From contig NC_033638.1 of the NCBI RefSeq assembly GCF_001540865.1, positions 6,076,949 to 6,140,948 of the forward strand: DNA of 64,000 nt, in the 5' to 3' direction. Source of the DNA: Ananas comosus (taxonomy: Eukaryota > Streptophyta > Magnoliopsida > Poales > Bromeliaceae). Position numbers and translations under genes: made by a program. Positions 50,703 through 62,325 of this stretch are shown piece after piece. The notes beneath the pieces were generated by a model. That model did no database searches. It saw only the letters and a list, made by a program, of their open reading frames with translations, and was not told the origin of the DNA. Within the stretch, counting starts at the first letter, position 1; the number at the start of each line of letters is the position of its first letter.

Positions 50703-51185
50703 GAGCTCCTTAAAGCACAGGAGCTCAACGTGCTTGTAATTTTTTAGCTATCGGAACGCCTCAAAATCCATGCAACAGTAGTAAAGGGATTTAACGGTAC
50801 ACAATGTTAATAGTATTGCACGGATCTTAAGGCAATCCGATGGCTTAAAAGTCACAATCACAAATGCTTATGTGCTTTTAAAAGCACAGAAGCTCAATTC
50901 TCTCTCTCTCTCTCTGAGAGAGAGAGAGTCCGACTATAGTGCTTCTAGAAGTATAAAAAAGTTGGTGCTTTTAATTTTTAAACCCTTAGATTAATTCCGT
51001 TGACCATTTCTAGCCATTGAGTTAATATTATTCCCCTAGGGGGACCACTAAACCCTAATAAAGGGGACCGTTCAACTTTAAGAGGGACCACTATTATCTC
51101 AATCCTATAATTCTTGACCCAAAGGTTAAAAAGTCGGAAGCACCAACTCTTTTATATTTTAGAAAGCATAATAGCTCTACGCTAT
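50378..51185. mobile_element. Cluster of three foldback MITEs with TA/GA microsatellites
   Basis: Stems: 50378-50623 (gtacagcagcccatgtgctt against agcacagtagccctac), 50703-50900 (gagctccttaaagcacagga against gtgcttttaaaagcacagaa) and 50925-51185 (agtgcttctagaagtataaa against ttttagaaagcataatagct). (TA)n and (GA)n runs at about 50622-50700 separate the first two. 50150-50345 and 51215-51355 are eroded GCTCG-type fragments. Confidence 0.5.
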
Positions 51186-51769
51186 ATAACTCTACACTAT
51201 ATTAATTAATTTATTTATTCGAGCTATATCGAGCCTAATACGAGCGAGCTAATCCCAGCTCGTGTTCAGCTCACTTATTAAACGAGCGATCTATCTCAAG
51301 TTCATTTCAAGCCGACCATAAGGTGGCTCGCGAACAGCAAGCTTGATTGCCAGCATTAATGAGCATCATCAAAGTTCACTTTGTGTTCATGTGCAGGACC
51401 AAATAACTCATCAAAATCAACTTCTGCCCTCAAGTAAGGGCCCATGTGGAATTCAGATATCTTGAACAATGAGATACTACTCTTTTTTTCTTTTTCTTTG
51501 TTTTTGCTTGTGACATAATTTTTTCGCAGTCTCAAATAGAGCATAAGATTTGCGTTATGTAATATTACAGATTATTTCGACATATCCAGATATCTTGAAT
51601 TTCTGAATGAGATTACTACTGATGCTGTATTAGCGCGTTTGGTTTAATACAGTAATATAATATTGAGTTACAGTGTATATAGTATTACTATGTTTGATTC
51701 AGTTTATAAAATTAAGTAATTTTGACAACAGAGTGTAATATGTTCCTAAATTGAGGGTAAAGCTAAAAA

Positions 51770-51960
51770 CTGGGCCTGTCCTATTTTTAGTTTCATACTA
51801 TAGTCGGATTTTGGGCGCCGTTGGATCGGGCTTTGATCCAAATCCGAACCCGAAACCTGAATCCATGCCCAAACTTTCTAGTGGGATTGGGATCGAGTTC
51901 ATAACTTCATATCAAAACCTGATCCAGAATCAGAAATGCGGACCAAAACTTGACTCAAAC
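51770..51960. repeat. CCGAACCC-type repeat fragment
   Basis: Words tccaaatccgaacccgaaac and gggattgggatcgagttc match the family at 14850-15215. 51361-51769 holds nothing I can name. Confidence 0.35.
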
Positions 51961-52269
51961 CCCCTCGAATTTCACTTTTTTGGAATCAAATATTTTAATC
52001 AAATAAATTAAAAATTTTATCAAATTCATCAGTGATTTCGCAAAAATTAAATGGTTTGAATCAGTTTCGATCTAGCGAACGAAATTGGAATTGTTAATAA
52101 ATTTTTTAACGAAATTAAATGACTAGAATAACCCAATTGCAAGAAAATAAAGAACAAAAAAGTTTCGATTAAAAAGTTAAAGTTGAGAGGGCTATTTCAG
52201 AATTTCCTATTGTTGAGGTGGTCCCCACGCAATTTTACCTAGATTTTATTCTAACTTTACTCACCAAAA

Positions 52270-53720
52270 TTGACACCCATTACCTCCAAAATAAATAAAT
52301 AAAATTTTAAAAAATTAAAAAATTAAAAAAGCACTCATCATGGAGCTACTAAAGTAGAATCCTAAATGTGGATTTCAAAGTATAAGTGATTCTTGGAGAA
52401 TTTATACCAGTTCTCACCCTTTTTCTTTTCTTTTTTTTTTGAGTCCCACATTTTTCTAAAATAAATGATTCTTATCACCTGAATGTAGGCTTAGTGGGAA
52501 ATAATCCAAATCAACTTTAATGCTTCTGTTCACACAGGCCGTTTCTAATACAAGTGATAAAGAATTTGATAGTTCGTATTCGGAATCTAAAATCTGAAAC
52601 CTGATTATTTCATATTTCTAGCTAACTTAGCTTATTTGTAAAAGAAAATGAACAAAGCAGACGGCATGCTACTTTTCTCTCACAAAACTAACTAAAAAAG
52701 GAAAAAAAGAAAAACACTTTCGTTCACGTGTGGTGGATATCAGCATGTTACCTTTCTCTCACAAAGCCGAAAAAAAGGGAAAAAAAACAATGCACGCTTC
52801 CTTTTACGTACGGTGGATATTCAGATGAATCATATTACGTGCACTAATTGAAATATAATAGCATAGTATAAAATCGCTAATATAGGAGTCAAACTTAGAT
52901 TCTCTCGCGGTGGATGTGGCTAAGGGTAATTTTGAAAAAATAAATGAACCGAATAGAATGCTATCTTTTTTCTACAAAATAATAAAAAAAAAAAACACTT
53001 CTATTCATGTGTAGTTGACATTAGGTGAATCATACCACGTGTACTAATTGACAACCATTATCAAACAAAAAAAATAAATAAAATAAAATAAGATAAAAAA
53101 AAATAAAAAGTAACACCCATCATGGAACTATTAAAATAGAATCCTAACCATTGATTCCAAAGTATAAATGCTTCTTGGAGAATCCATCTATGAATATGAT
53201 AGTACCAATACTTAAGCTCTTTTTGAGCTCCACATTTTTCAAGCATAAATGATTCTCACCACGAAATCAACCTTAACACTTCTGTTCACACCGACCATCC
53301 CTAGAGCAAGTGGTAAAGGACTTGGTGGTTGGTACCCGAGATCCAAATTCGAATCCTAGTTGATTCACATTTTCAGCTAAGTTCATTTCTAAATGAAATA
53401 AACGAAGCGGATAGCGAAAACACTAGTTCTGTTCACACCGGGCGTTTCTAGCATAAGTGATAAAAAGCTTAATGATTTGTATCCGAAATCTCAAGTTCAA
53501 AACATAATTGCTTTCCATTTTCAGTTTAATTAAAAATTAAAAAGAATGAATTAGATAGTATACTACCTTTCTTTGACAAAACCAAAAGAAAAAAAGCACT
53601 TTTGTGGTGGATATCAGATGAATCATATGACGTGCGCTAATTTACATATAACGCCGTACTATAAAATCGCAAATATGAGAGTCAAACTCAGATTCTCTTG
53701 AGATGGACATGGCTTAATAT
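52270..53720 (+). repeat. Segmental duplication in two diverged copies
   Basis: catcatggagctactaaagt (52337) with gattcttggagaatttatac is repeated as catcatggaactattaaaat (53117) with cttcttggagaatccatcta. Both are followed by cacatttttc, a SINE-like block, then gtggatat and aatcgctaatataggagtca (52872), repeated at about 53665. The copies are about 780 bp apart and roughly 70-80 percent alike by eye. Confidence 0.55.
53288..53425 (+). mobile_element. tRNA-derived SINE copy
   Basis: Same sequence as 60184-60332: agagcaagtggtaaaggact, ttggtacccgagatccaa, attcgaatcctagttgattc, then tttctaaatgaaataaac. A diverged neighbour follows at 53426-53590 and another precedes at 52537-52705. Confidence 0.55.
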
Positions 53721-54111
53721 TGATTCTTTTGTTTAGCAAGTGATATATAATTATTCCGAAGATTTCAGGATTTGGCCGAGGATTTTTCGCGAACTTGGAT
53801 TCGTAGAGTAGAGCCTATAAATACCATACAGGGAGAGGAAGAAATAACTTTTTTTTTTTTTTTTTAATACATATCTTCTATCTCTCAGTCGATTTTGGGA
53901 TAATACTAGTTCCTTTGTTTTCACCAAAAGGAGGAGTAACTTCTGTACGCTTTCAAATTGAAAAAACGATACCTGGCGCGTGAAGCGGATAGCGTGCTAT
54001 CTATCTCTCAAAAAAAAAAAACAAAAACTTCTGTAGTTTTCCAGTAATTGTAGCTTCAATAGTTTCAAGCCAACATTATTAGTCAGTACGGCTTAATTAG
54101 GTAAGAGTTTT

Positions 54112-54292
54112 TGACCGTCATAGAGCAAGTGGCAAGCTTGATGGTTGGCATCCGAGATCCAAGTTCGAATCCTTAGGTTTTTATTTCACATTTCCATCTA
54201 AGTTTATTTCTAAATGAAATAAACGAAGGGGTACGTGCTAACCTACCTCGCCCCCCACCCCCACATATCTCTCAAAAAAAAAAAAGAAGATG
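54112..54292 (+). mobile_element. tRNA-derived SINE copy with poly(A) end
   Basis: Contains agagcaagtggcaagcttga, gttcgaatccttagg (box-B-like), tttctaaatgaaataaacga and a terminal catatctctcaaaaaaaaaa. Confidence 0.6.
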
Positions 54293-54506
54293 GCTCGAGT
54301 ACTCAAGAGACTGAATATGAGTACTGTTCTGAGAAGGTTGAGTTACAGCGGAGAATTCGAGTGGAAAACCCTAAAGCCTAACAATCTTTGTAACTTTGTC
54401 ATTTGAGCTTCATAAAACCCTAAATTGTAATAGAGCTTATGATGGCCCCACACTTGCGTTAGCAAAATGCTAGGGTTTAATAAGGCATCTTCAGTGAAAT
54501 ATCTAA

Positions 54507-54909
54507 GGGTTAATTTCATACGATCCCTGCAAATATATGATGAATGATAAATATATTCCTATAAATATCAACTTTCATATGTTGTTTTTACAAAAGTCCT
54601 AATATTTTTAAATATGTCCTTCTGGTTTGTTACTGTTAGAGAACTTTTTATATTTTCAATTTTGTCATCGCAAATATGTCCCTCTAAAAGCCATAACAGT
54701 AGTATAATATAAGAAGGATAAAAATGTCAAAAATTAACCAGAGTTAAGTACTTAACCTATGGTTAACTAAAATTTATTAACAGATTCTAACGGCATGGAA
54801 ATATATGAAAATTTCAAATCTTTTACAGAAAACAACATATGAAAGTTGAACTTTATAAAAATATATTTGCCATTCACTATATTTGGAAGGACATGTATAA
54901 AATGAACCT
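54507..54909. mobile_element. MITE family A with exact 9-bp target duplication
   Basis: The left end gggttaatttcatacgatcc and the complement of the right end aggttcattttatacatgtc are inverted copies. The 9-mer aatatctaa flanks exactly on both sides (54498-54506 and 54910-54918). A 9-bp duplication is typical of Mutator-like transposition. Confidence 0.8.
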
Positions 54910-54918
54910 AATATCTAA

Positions 54919-56646
54919 TTATGTGATCGAGACTATGGTGCACCACTAGTGGGGGTAGAATATATTGTGACGCGGATGAAATGACTACCATTAATAATTA
55001 CTTGTGGATAAGACCAAATAAGCCGGCCCAAGTACAAGATTATGTTAAATTATATGAAATTAAGTTATTAGAGAACGATATTTTAATATTTTTATGTTCA
55101 GCACATTTTCTTTCGTCTAGGTGCGAGGTATTTTAATTATCCCGGATTTAATTAAATGGGAGGATATTAAGTAACGAGGGCGTGAGTCTAGTGGGATTTG
55201 ATTAAATGAGAGAACCATTAAATAATGCCAGGAATCGAGTAAGATTCGACCTCAGAATACCTTGCTCTGGTACTATATTAAATTATATGAATCAATCAAT
55301 ATGTTTTTGCTATTGAGTGTTGACTAACAGTAACGTCACAAAATTATGTCAAATTATGCCTTTTGTTTTCCGATAGAATCGCTAAATCTATATCTTAATT
55401 AAATTCGTGTGATTCGTGTAATGTTTCTATAGATAGAATAGTGAGATCTTTTTCTTTTCTTTTTTTCGTTGGCCCCTAATATATAGATTTTCTTTTTTTT
55501 CTCTTTCGCTTTAGAGACGATTGAATACATAACACCTGAATAGTACTCCCACATCAAGCGGGAAAGAGATATTTATTAAAATATAAAAAGCTACACACTG
55601 GAATAATAATAATAATAATTAGGCTTAGACATCTTGAGCTAGTTATTTCGACCCAATCGTTACAGAATAGATAAATTTAGTCATTATATGAAATTAAAGG
55701 TGGTTTTGAAGCTCGAGATAATTTTGACTTCTTTTGCTTTCTTTTCTTTTCTTTTTTTAATAAAGAAGAAAGAAGAAGAATAATGGTGCAGAAGAAAGGA
55801 AAAGAAAGAAGAAAAAGAACAAAGAAAAAGAAGAACAGAGATGAAGATAATGAAGAACAAGAAAGAAGAATAAAAGAAACATATGGAATGATTTATATTA
55901 TTTGTGTTCACAATTTATATGTATGTTGCTTTATTTGTAAACAAAAAAAGTTTCTATTTGATCGACCATATATAGCGCAAATTGCTTCATATTTCTAACT
56001 GAGTTTATTTTTTAAAAAAACAATATACAAAGTGAGTAGTTTATTGTCTTTCTCTCCGGAAAAGAAAAAAATTGTGCTACTTATTTTGCATCGATCATTT
56101 TATAAAAATTACACTATTTAAGAAAAAGCATACTCTTTCTTCTTTGCTTATTATTTTTAGTGTTTTTTAATTTTTGTGTTAGACAAAGATTCACTTTTTT
56201 CGAGAAAAAGGTATATACATGACTTGTCATTTGTATTTTTTAAAAAATTTAATATGTATACTTATACATATTTTAAAAGAGAGATAATTTGGCCAATTTT
56301 TTTAAAAAAATTGGACTAAATATGCACAATTTAAATAATTGGACTGGATTAGTGAAAATCCAAAACCAATAGAATTTTCCTACAAAATGACTGTTTATTT
56401 TTGACAAACAACTTTAACTAATAACTAATTGATACATAAAATAAAGTTTATGATACCACCATAATTTCATTAATTAATAACTAATTGATACATAGAATAA
56501 AGTGTACGATATACCACTATAATTACATGCAAACAAATGCATATATAACATCTCTTTAATATTTTATTACATCAAAATAAGTTCACAAAGCACACTGCAA
56601 TAAGTAGTCCCCATGTGAAGCAAATAAAAGACCCAAAGTCTGCTAC
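54919..56646. other. No gene seen; TRIM-like remnant
   Basis: On the - strand around 55270-55150, gtaccagagcaaggtattct followed by ggtcgaatcttac resembles a decayed tRNA-Met primer site and the sequence after it. The rest is AT-rich without supported coding sequence; the frames at 55684-55998 are A/G-rich low complexity. Confidence 0.35.
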
Positions 56647-58810
56647 TCAAGTGCAGCATTCCTCACAAAGCCAGCAGCAGCAAAGTGCAGCAAGACTGCA
56701 TCAAGAAGAAAAATATACAAATTAATATAATATTATTAAAAATAAATGTAAAAATATTATTTTCGACCGGTTTAAACTTTTAGAGAACAATGGTTATTTT
56801 ATTTAATTTAATATACGGTATCAAAGCAGAAGGTACTAAATTCGAATCACAACAGACTCCTAGTATAATTAAATTTTTTCACATTTAATTCAGATTTATG
56901 TCATGGGCCTATTAAAATATTTCGAGCCTAGACATGAGAAGGAGTGTTAGATATAAGCATGCAAATTAAAATATGAAATTGATGAAATAAGAAACTTTAA
57001 GTTATTAAAGAAATAGTGTTTTAATAATATCTATATTCAACGCTCTCCCTCTGATCTAGCCTTGGAATATATATTTTAATTAGCCAACAAATGTTGAACT
57101 TAAATAACGAGAAAATTAATCAAAACAAAGAGCCCATGATTACACTAAAAACTTAAGCCACCAGAAAATAGTGTTTTAATATATATATCACTACAACAAA
57201 AAGGTCTTATAGCGAACTTTTTAAATATGTCGCGGTCAAAAAAAGTGCTGCTCTAAATTACCAGACCTTTTAAAAAGTGTTGTATTAGGTCCTAGTATAG
57301 TGACAGGTTAAAAGAGTGTCGCTATTACCTAAAAAAAGATGCGGCTGAATTTCCAACTACTTTATTAAGTATTGTAGCAATGCCGGAACTATACTCGTTG
57401 GCTGCGGTGGCGGAGGAGGACTAGAGGAAGGATCTTTGTTTCTGATTCAGTGGATTGATAAGGAGAGAAGGGGGGGAATGGTAATCGTCGATTTTTCTTT
57501 TCTTTTTTTTTCTATTTGTAATCGGGCGAATGGCATGAATGGTATTGGTTGAGTAGAGTACCTTTTTGTTTTTATTGAATTGGGCTTTATACTTCGCCAT
57601 TAGCAGGATTTTTTTAAAAATTTTGATATAAATAGGACACTTATATAAAAGTATCCCAAGCATGGTGTCCCCTATACTAAATTCTGTTGTGTGAGTGTGT
57701 GTGTGTGTATATATATAATATATATTTAATATATATTCGGCGAATACTATTAAATAGTAAACGCTCTTTGTGCTATCAAGTTTTTAAGCCAATTGAATGA
57801 AAATTTGTAGGATAAGATGATATAAGTCGGTTAGAATTGAGTGGTCCCCCTAGGGTTGAGGGTCCCACTGGGTTAAGTATTTAATCATGTTAAAAGAAAT
57901 ATGAAAAGAGTTGATCCACAATTAAAAAACTGTCGGCTAATAATGGATTATTGGCTACCTAATAGTAATACCCATCCAACTCTATATATATATTCAAAGA
58001 GTATATATGTATATATATATATATATTTATACACTTACCATCCTTCAATGAAGCCTTTCTCTCCTCTGTTCTTTGTTTCTGGCTTCATTCCAGTTTGTGG
58101 TGGCTGCTCCTCAGCAGTTGGATAACCTTCACAATCACAGCATAAAACAAATCAAAATAAAACTCAAAAGGATTATAAAATAGAATTCATAGAGACCTAA
58201 ACATAAAATAAAAGATATTTTGAAACTTCCCAAAAAAATTGTTATAGGAAAAGGGGAATATAGTTGGTTTCTATTTTTGAAATTTTAGAGAAAACTATTT
58301 GTTGGTTTGGAATTAGGAAAAAGTTTTTGAGTTCAAATCTCACCGCACTCCTATTTTCGTCATAAATACTAAATTACCAGAGCTTCTATTTTTGTGATTC
58401 AAAATCTCATTTAGCTTTTCGCTACAGAAAAATTTTTACCTTTTTCTCTTCAATATTTTAACAACTATAATAATATATACTCAAAAACTTCTCTCTTTAC
58501 GATAAACAAAAGCACTAAATTAGATCTTCTACTTTTGAGACTTAAAATTCCGTTCTTCTTCCTATTACAATAGACTCTTCAATTCTTTGTCTCTACATCA
58601 AGTGTTTTGCCAAAACAGGTTCTAAGATCTAGAAAAATTCAAAGCTGCTTTTATAGTATACAAAAATATTCATTCTTTCTCTAAAAGCTTAAACTTGTAG
58701 AGAACAGTATTTTTAACACGTATTCATACTCAAAACACACATAGATCTAGAGAGAGAGAGAGAGAGAAACCTGGTGGGGGTGGAGGCTGGTAATTGTCCT
58801 TGTTGTCCAT
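56647..58810 (-). CDS. CYSTM: CYSTM cysteine-rich transmembrane module protein
   Basis: Three exons on the - strand: 58810-58771, 58126-58039 and 56695-56647. They join in phase at GT-AG sites to give 58 aa plus stop. The start is MDNKDNYQPPPPPGYPTAEE, a Pro/Gln-rich head, followed by a polar stretch (TGMKPETKNRGEKGF). The conserved tail IEGCLAALCCCWLCEECCT carries the Cys-rich hydrophobic segment that defines the CYSTM family. Members are small tail-anchored membrane proteins linked to tolerance of stress, metals and pathogens. The usual motif has LAALCCCCLLDxCF-like endings, so WLCEECC is a modest variant. The exon pattern (short first exon ending after the proline run, last exon holding the Cys segment) fits the family. 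Intron 2 is about 1.34 kb and contains a TRIM-like remnant, a CACTA-like element and a foldback MITE. The frame is intact throughout. Confidence 0.9.
56770..57060 (+). mobile_element. TRIM-like remnant in CYSTM intron 2
   Basis: gtttaaacttttagagaaca, then cggtatcaaagcagaaggta (a degenerate tRNA-Met primer site), then cgagcctagacatgagaagg and agtgttagata (polypurine run and LTR start). A second LTR-like copy ends near atattcaac (57035). It matches the layout of 22770-22975. Confidence 0.5.
57189..57696. mobile_element. CACTA-like short element
   Basis: It begins cactacaacaaaaaggtctt and ends near ttctgttgtgtgagtg, which in complement is a weak match to the CACTA terminus. The interior words atagcgaact and gtgtcgctatt recall CACTA/En-Spm subterminal repeats. 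No 3-bp duplication could be confirmed. Confidence 0.35.
57740..57975. mobile_element. Foldback MITE in CYSTM intron 2
   Basis: The left part (actattaaatagtaaacgct, then gctatcaagtttttaagc) and the right part (taatggattattggctacct, then aatagtaat) pair loosely. The interior (ggtccccctagggttgaggg) matches other copies of the family at 604 and 38185. Confidence 0.4.
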
Positions 58811-58941
58811 GGCAGGGGAATTGGCAGAGAACAAGAACTCAAAAAACTTCTTGAGATGTTTCAGCAAAAAATAGAACAGAAAAAAAAAAAACTCTGCTTC
58901 TTCAGAGAGATGATTCTTTATCTATCTTTAGGCCATGGGCA

Positions 58942-58950
58942 TGTTTATAT
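58942..58950 (-). promoter_or_regulatory. Likely TATA box of the CYSTM gene
   Basis: The - strand sequence ttatataaac lies about 132 bases upstream of the start codon, in a compact unique region. With a start about 30 bases downstream it would leave a leader of roughly 100 bases ending in the ATG at 58810. Confidence 0.55.
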
Positions 58951-59329
58951 AACCACCAAAAGAAAGAGAGTCTCTTTCCAAGAAGGAGCCTAGTTGTGAA
59001 TGAAAATGACATTTGCCTCATTATTATATTTTAATAATGCTAATCAATCACCAACAACACTGAATGATCTGTAGATAAACCTTCCTCAAATAAAAATAAA
59101 AATAAAAATAAAAAGGAAAAGAAAGATCTGTAGATAAACTTGAGAGAGCCTCCCTGTGACTCTGTCCAACTTAACTCTGACACCTGTAAAATAATATTTA
59201 GTTTCATTGAAGTTCCCACCAGTAAATAGGATTAGTAAATTTCTGTAATTGTAAGAAATTTTGTCATCATGTAGTTTATTATAAAGATAAAGCACTTTCC
59301 TGTTCTATCCTTTATAAAAAATAAAAATA

Positions 59330-59688
59330 AAAAAAAACTTCAAATACCACCCATATAGTTTCACACTTTCTCACTTTGTTATTCTGTGGTTTAAAGTGTA
59401 TCAATTTGGTACCCAGTGGTTTTATTTTTCTCTTTTAATTATCAATTTTATTATTTTTTTTTCGTTAAATCAGTGACAAAGTTAAAACTAAAGAATACTA
59501 AAGTGAATATTCGATAAACCTATGTGAGGTATATGAAGTTTTTTGTAAATAATTTAACAAAATATTAACGAAGAAGCTGACGAAAAGATAAAAATGAAAC
59601 CATAGGGTACTAACTTGATACACTTTAAACCACCGGGTACTGAAGTGAGAAAGTGTGAAACCACAAGGATGGCATTTGAAGTTTACCC
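59330..59688. mobile_element. MITE family B
   Basis: The left end aacttcaaataccacccata and the right end ggcatttgaagtttaccc are inverted copies; the interior contains gtttaaagtgtatcaatttg. About 650 bp upstream of the CYSTM TATA box. Confidence 0.6.
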
Positions 59689-59727
59689 TAAAACATAACA
59701 TTTTGCTATCCACAAGTTTGTAAATTG

Positions 59728-59978
59728 GGCTGGGGCTACTATACTCTTATGAATATAGACCCTCTTGTACTCATAAATTTTTAACCGTTGATTGATGGGA
59801 TGTGCGGTTAGGATGATAGTAGTCTCCACTTAGAATGATAGTGGTCTCCTAGAGTTGAGTGGGTAGTTGGTTGAATAGTATGATCTAACGGGTGGAAATG
59901 ATCAATGGAATAAATCTAAAGGCCGAAAACTTATGAGTACAAGAAAGCCAATACTCATAAAAGTATAGTAGCTGGACT
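59728..59978. mobile_element. Foldback MITE
   Basis: The left arm ggctactatactcttatgaa pairs with the right arm tactcataaaagtatagtag. The interior ttaggatgatagt and tagagttgagtgggtagttg match the copy at 38185-38415. Confidence 0.6.
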
Positions 59979-60183
59979 CTGTAAATTGTTATAGTTTGTA
60001 AAATATAAAGTCATATAACCTAAAAAAACATTTTGATTAGAAGCATTAGATAGAAATAATCTTAACATCTTCATTCATGTGCACGGTGTATATCAGTAGA
60101 AATAATCTTTTCGTATCTCAATTCACATGTTTGGAGAAATGCATCTGTACCAACTAATGTTATTCAAAAGTCTGCAAAATAAC

Positions 60184-60332
60184 CGACAGTCTCTAGAGCA
60201 AGTGGCAAAGGGCTTGGTGGTTGGTATTCGAGACCCAAGTTCGAATCCTAGTTGATTCACATTTCCAGCTAAGTTTATTTCTAAATGAAATAAACAAAGC
60301 GGGTAGCATGCTACCTATCTCTCAAAAAAAAA
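60184..60332 (+). mobile_element. tRNA-derived SINE, best copy in the window
   Basis: tagagcaagtggcaaagggc (box-A-like) and gttcgaatcctag (box-B-like) are about 30 bases apart. They are followed by tttctaaatgaaataaacaa and the end tatctctcaaaaaaaaa. Other copies: 4250-4390 (-), 52537-52705, 53288-53425, 53426-53590 and 54112-54292. Confidence 0.65.
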
Positions 60333-60743
60333 ATATTTGTTAGGATTCAATAAATTTTTTTCATACGCTTTATTTTTTTTTTCCAGTCTACTAGTTCAAT
60401 AATGCCTTAATTTTTTATATTTGTATTTAAAATTTATTAAATTCATACATAATTTTAAAATATATAAATTATATATAAATATAAAAGTCTTAATCAATAA
60501 TCAAAGAATTTTATGATTATATTATATTTAGAAAAAGAGATAATTTCACATTTCCATCTAAAAATTATGGAAATTTATAAATACAAATCTCACTGGCAGC
60601 TTATTCAATAGAAAAAATATGAACAATTACATGTACTTCGAATTATTATGTTCTTATAACTTGCATCAAACCAAAGAGCCCCAAAAATGATTGAATGGTT
60701 CAACATCATCCCACCTGCTACCGGAGCCAACATCTAACAGCGA

Positions 60744-60768
60744 CACGTGCTCTTGTCCCTCGCACGTG
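60744..60768. promoter_or_regulatory. Two G-box (CACGTG) motifs 19 bp apart
   Basis: cacgtg occurs at 60744-60749 (in gacacgtgctc) and 60763-60768 (in gcacgtgcgc), in a small GC-richer patch (60700-60800). G-boxes bind bZIP and bHLH factors; pairs are common in ABA- or stress-responsive promoters. No gene could be attached: the CYSTM gene starts about 1.9 kb away with a SINE and two MITEs between. Confidence 0.4.
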
Positions 60769-60849
60769 CGCACTGTCCCCGTTGGTAGCTGAAGAACATT
60801 TCCCACGAACAAAAATATTATTTTCTTTTTAAATTTTTTTTAAAAAAAA

Positions 60850-61430
60850 ATTTATCGCAATGGCGAAATCGAAACACTTGGATCTCCCAATCAAAGCTCA
60901 CATCAACCACTCGATCAAAAGAAAAGGAAAAAAAAAAGAAAAAAGTTGAGGAGAAATTTCCCTGAGAAGTTATAAAAGAAAAGATCTTCCTTTAATCCGA
61001 TTGGGCGACGTAGAATTTAGTACTACCACCCCATGAGCCCGTGATTGAATCAGATTTATCGAATCATCAAACCAAAAGCAGGAAAAAGAAGTAAAAAAAA
61101 GAGAGAGAGAGAGAAAGAAAAGGGAAAAGGGAAAAAAATCCAAGACCCAACATCCGAATCCAAGAAAAGTAAAATACCCATTTCGAGATTTCCGAGAATC
61201 TCCTCTCCTAACCGATAAAAATCCCACCTTTTTTTTAACTTTTCCCCGTTAATTCCCCTGTTCATGGGTGCACAGTCGTATCAGAATAGTATATATGGCT
61301 AGGATTACCGCAACACGTTGTTGTCGAATCCTTTGATCCTTCCTTTTATCTTATATATATATATATATATCACTATTATTATTATTGTTGTTGTTGTTGT
61401 TGTTGTTGAATTTGAATTTAGANTAAATAT
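60850..61430. other. Unique-looking region without a confirmed gene
   Basis: A 28-codon frame at 60860 (MAKSKHLDLPIKAHINHSIK...) and two Phe/Leu-rich - strand frames are present, but none resembles a known family. CT/GA-rich patches look like a leader or promoter remnant. (TA)n and (TTG)n microsatellites lie at about 61351-61370 and 61385-61408. Confidence 0.3.
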
Positions 61431-61745
61431 AAATAATATGTATTAATATAGTACAATTAATAATTTTATAATAAAAATAATGTATTATAATATATAACAT
61501 ATTATATTTATATAATTTAGTTTTTATTTAATTTATAATTTTAATTAAATATGAAATTAAGTATTGGAATAGCACTATTTTACCAAAATAGTGGAATAGC
61601 AAATTCCTTACTATTCCGGAATAACCGGAAATAACAAGGTTTGACCGGAATAAAATATCCCAGCCAAATTTCACCGCGTTTGGCGAAATAACGGGGATAA
61701 CTTTCGTTATCCCCGCTTATCCTCCGAACGAAACGGGGCCTATTA
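61431..61745. mobile_element. Dispersed repeat related to 27891-28115
   Basis: Shares aatagcactattttaccaaa, gaataacaaggtttgacc-like and caccgcgtttggcgaaataa words with 27940-28090, and ends in aacgaaacggggcctatt. Confidence 0.4.
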
Positions 61746-61904
61746 GATTTTAGAAAGAAATTTTGATAATTTTAGAATAAATTTAAAAATTTTGATTAAT
61801 AGTAAGGAATAAATAAGCAAAAACCTTACTAAAAACAAATGATCAAGTAAAATTGAAACAAAACCACATGATAAAAACGTATAGAGAGAGAGAGAGAGAG
61901 AGAG

Positions 61905-62229
61905 CAGGACTGTTGTACTCTTAGGAGCACGGAGGTCTCTGTGCTCCTAAATCGTTTTCGATGATAAAATTTACGTATCGACGATCAGCTCCGTTAGACT
62001 TGATTTAGTGTATTTGAAGTTTTTAGAAAATAAATTTTGTGATTTTTCGATATAATTTATTTAGTGATCGAAGGAGTTCAAAATCAATAATTTTTAATGG
62101 TTGATATCTGCCGTTTTCAAGTTTAACGGTGTAAAAGTATTCAAATCAGATAAAATTTTGATACAAAATTTTTTGTACATCTACAACAAGATCAATATTT
62201 CTGATCGAAAATTTTAATGCTATATCACC
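61905..62229. mobile_element. Foldback MITE truncated at an N
   Basis: The left arm (gttgtactcttaggagcacg, then aaatcgttttcgatgataaa) belongs to the family of 15223-15769, but the matching right arm is absent. The sequence breaks off at the N at 62230. Confidence 0.55.
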
Positions 62230-62230
62230 N

Positions 62231-62325
62231 AACCACAGGGGGGTAAATTGATACGTTTTAAACCACAGGATAGCAAAGTGAGAATGCACGAAACCACAGG
62301 GGGGGTTTTTGAAGTTTTCCCTTTA
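62231..62325. mobile_element. Right half of a MITE family B copy
   Basis: Starts abruptly after the N with aaccacaggggggtaaattg and ends gtttttgaagttttccctt, as at 9640-9722. The left half is missing. 62326-62600 has no feature. Confidence 0.6.

Noticed and set aside
60860..60950. 28-codon frame MAKSKHLDLPIKAHINHSIK...
   Set aside because: Ends in an A/G-rich low-complexity tail and matches nothing; kept only as a note in the region description.
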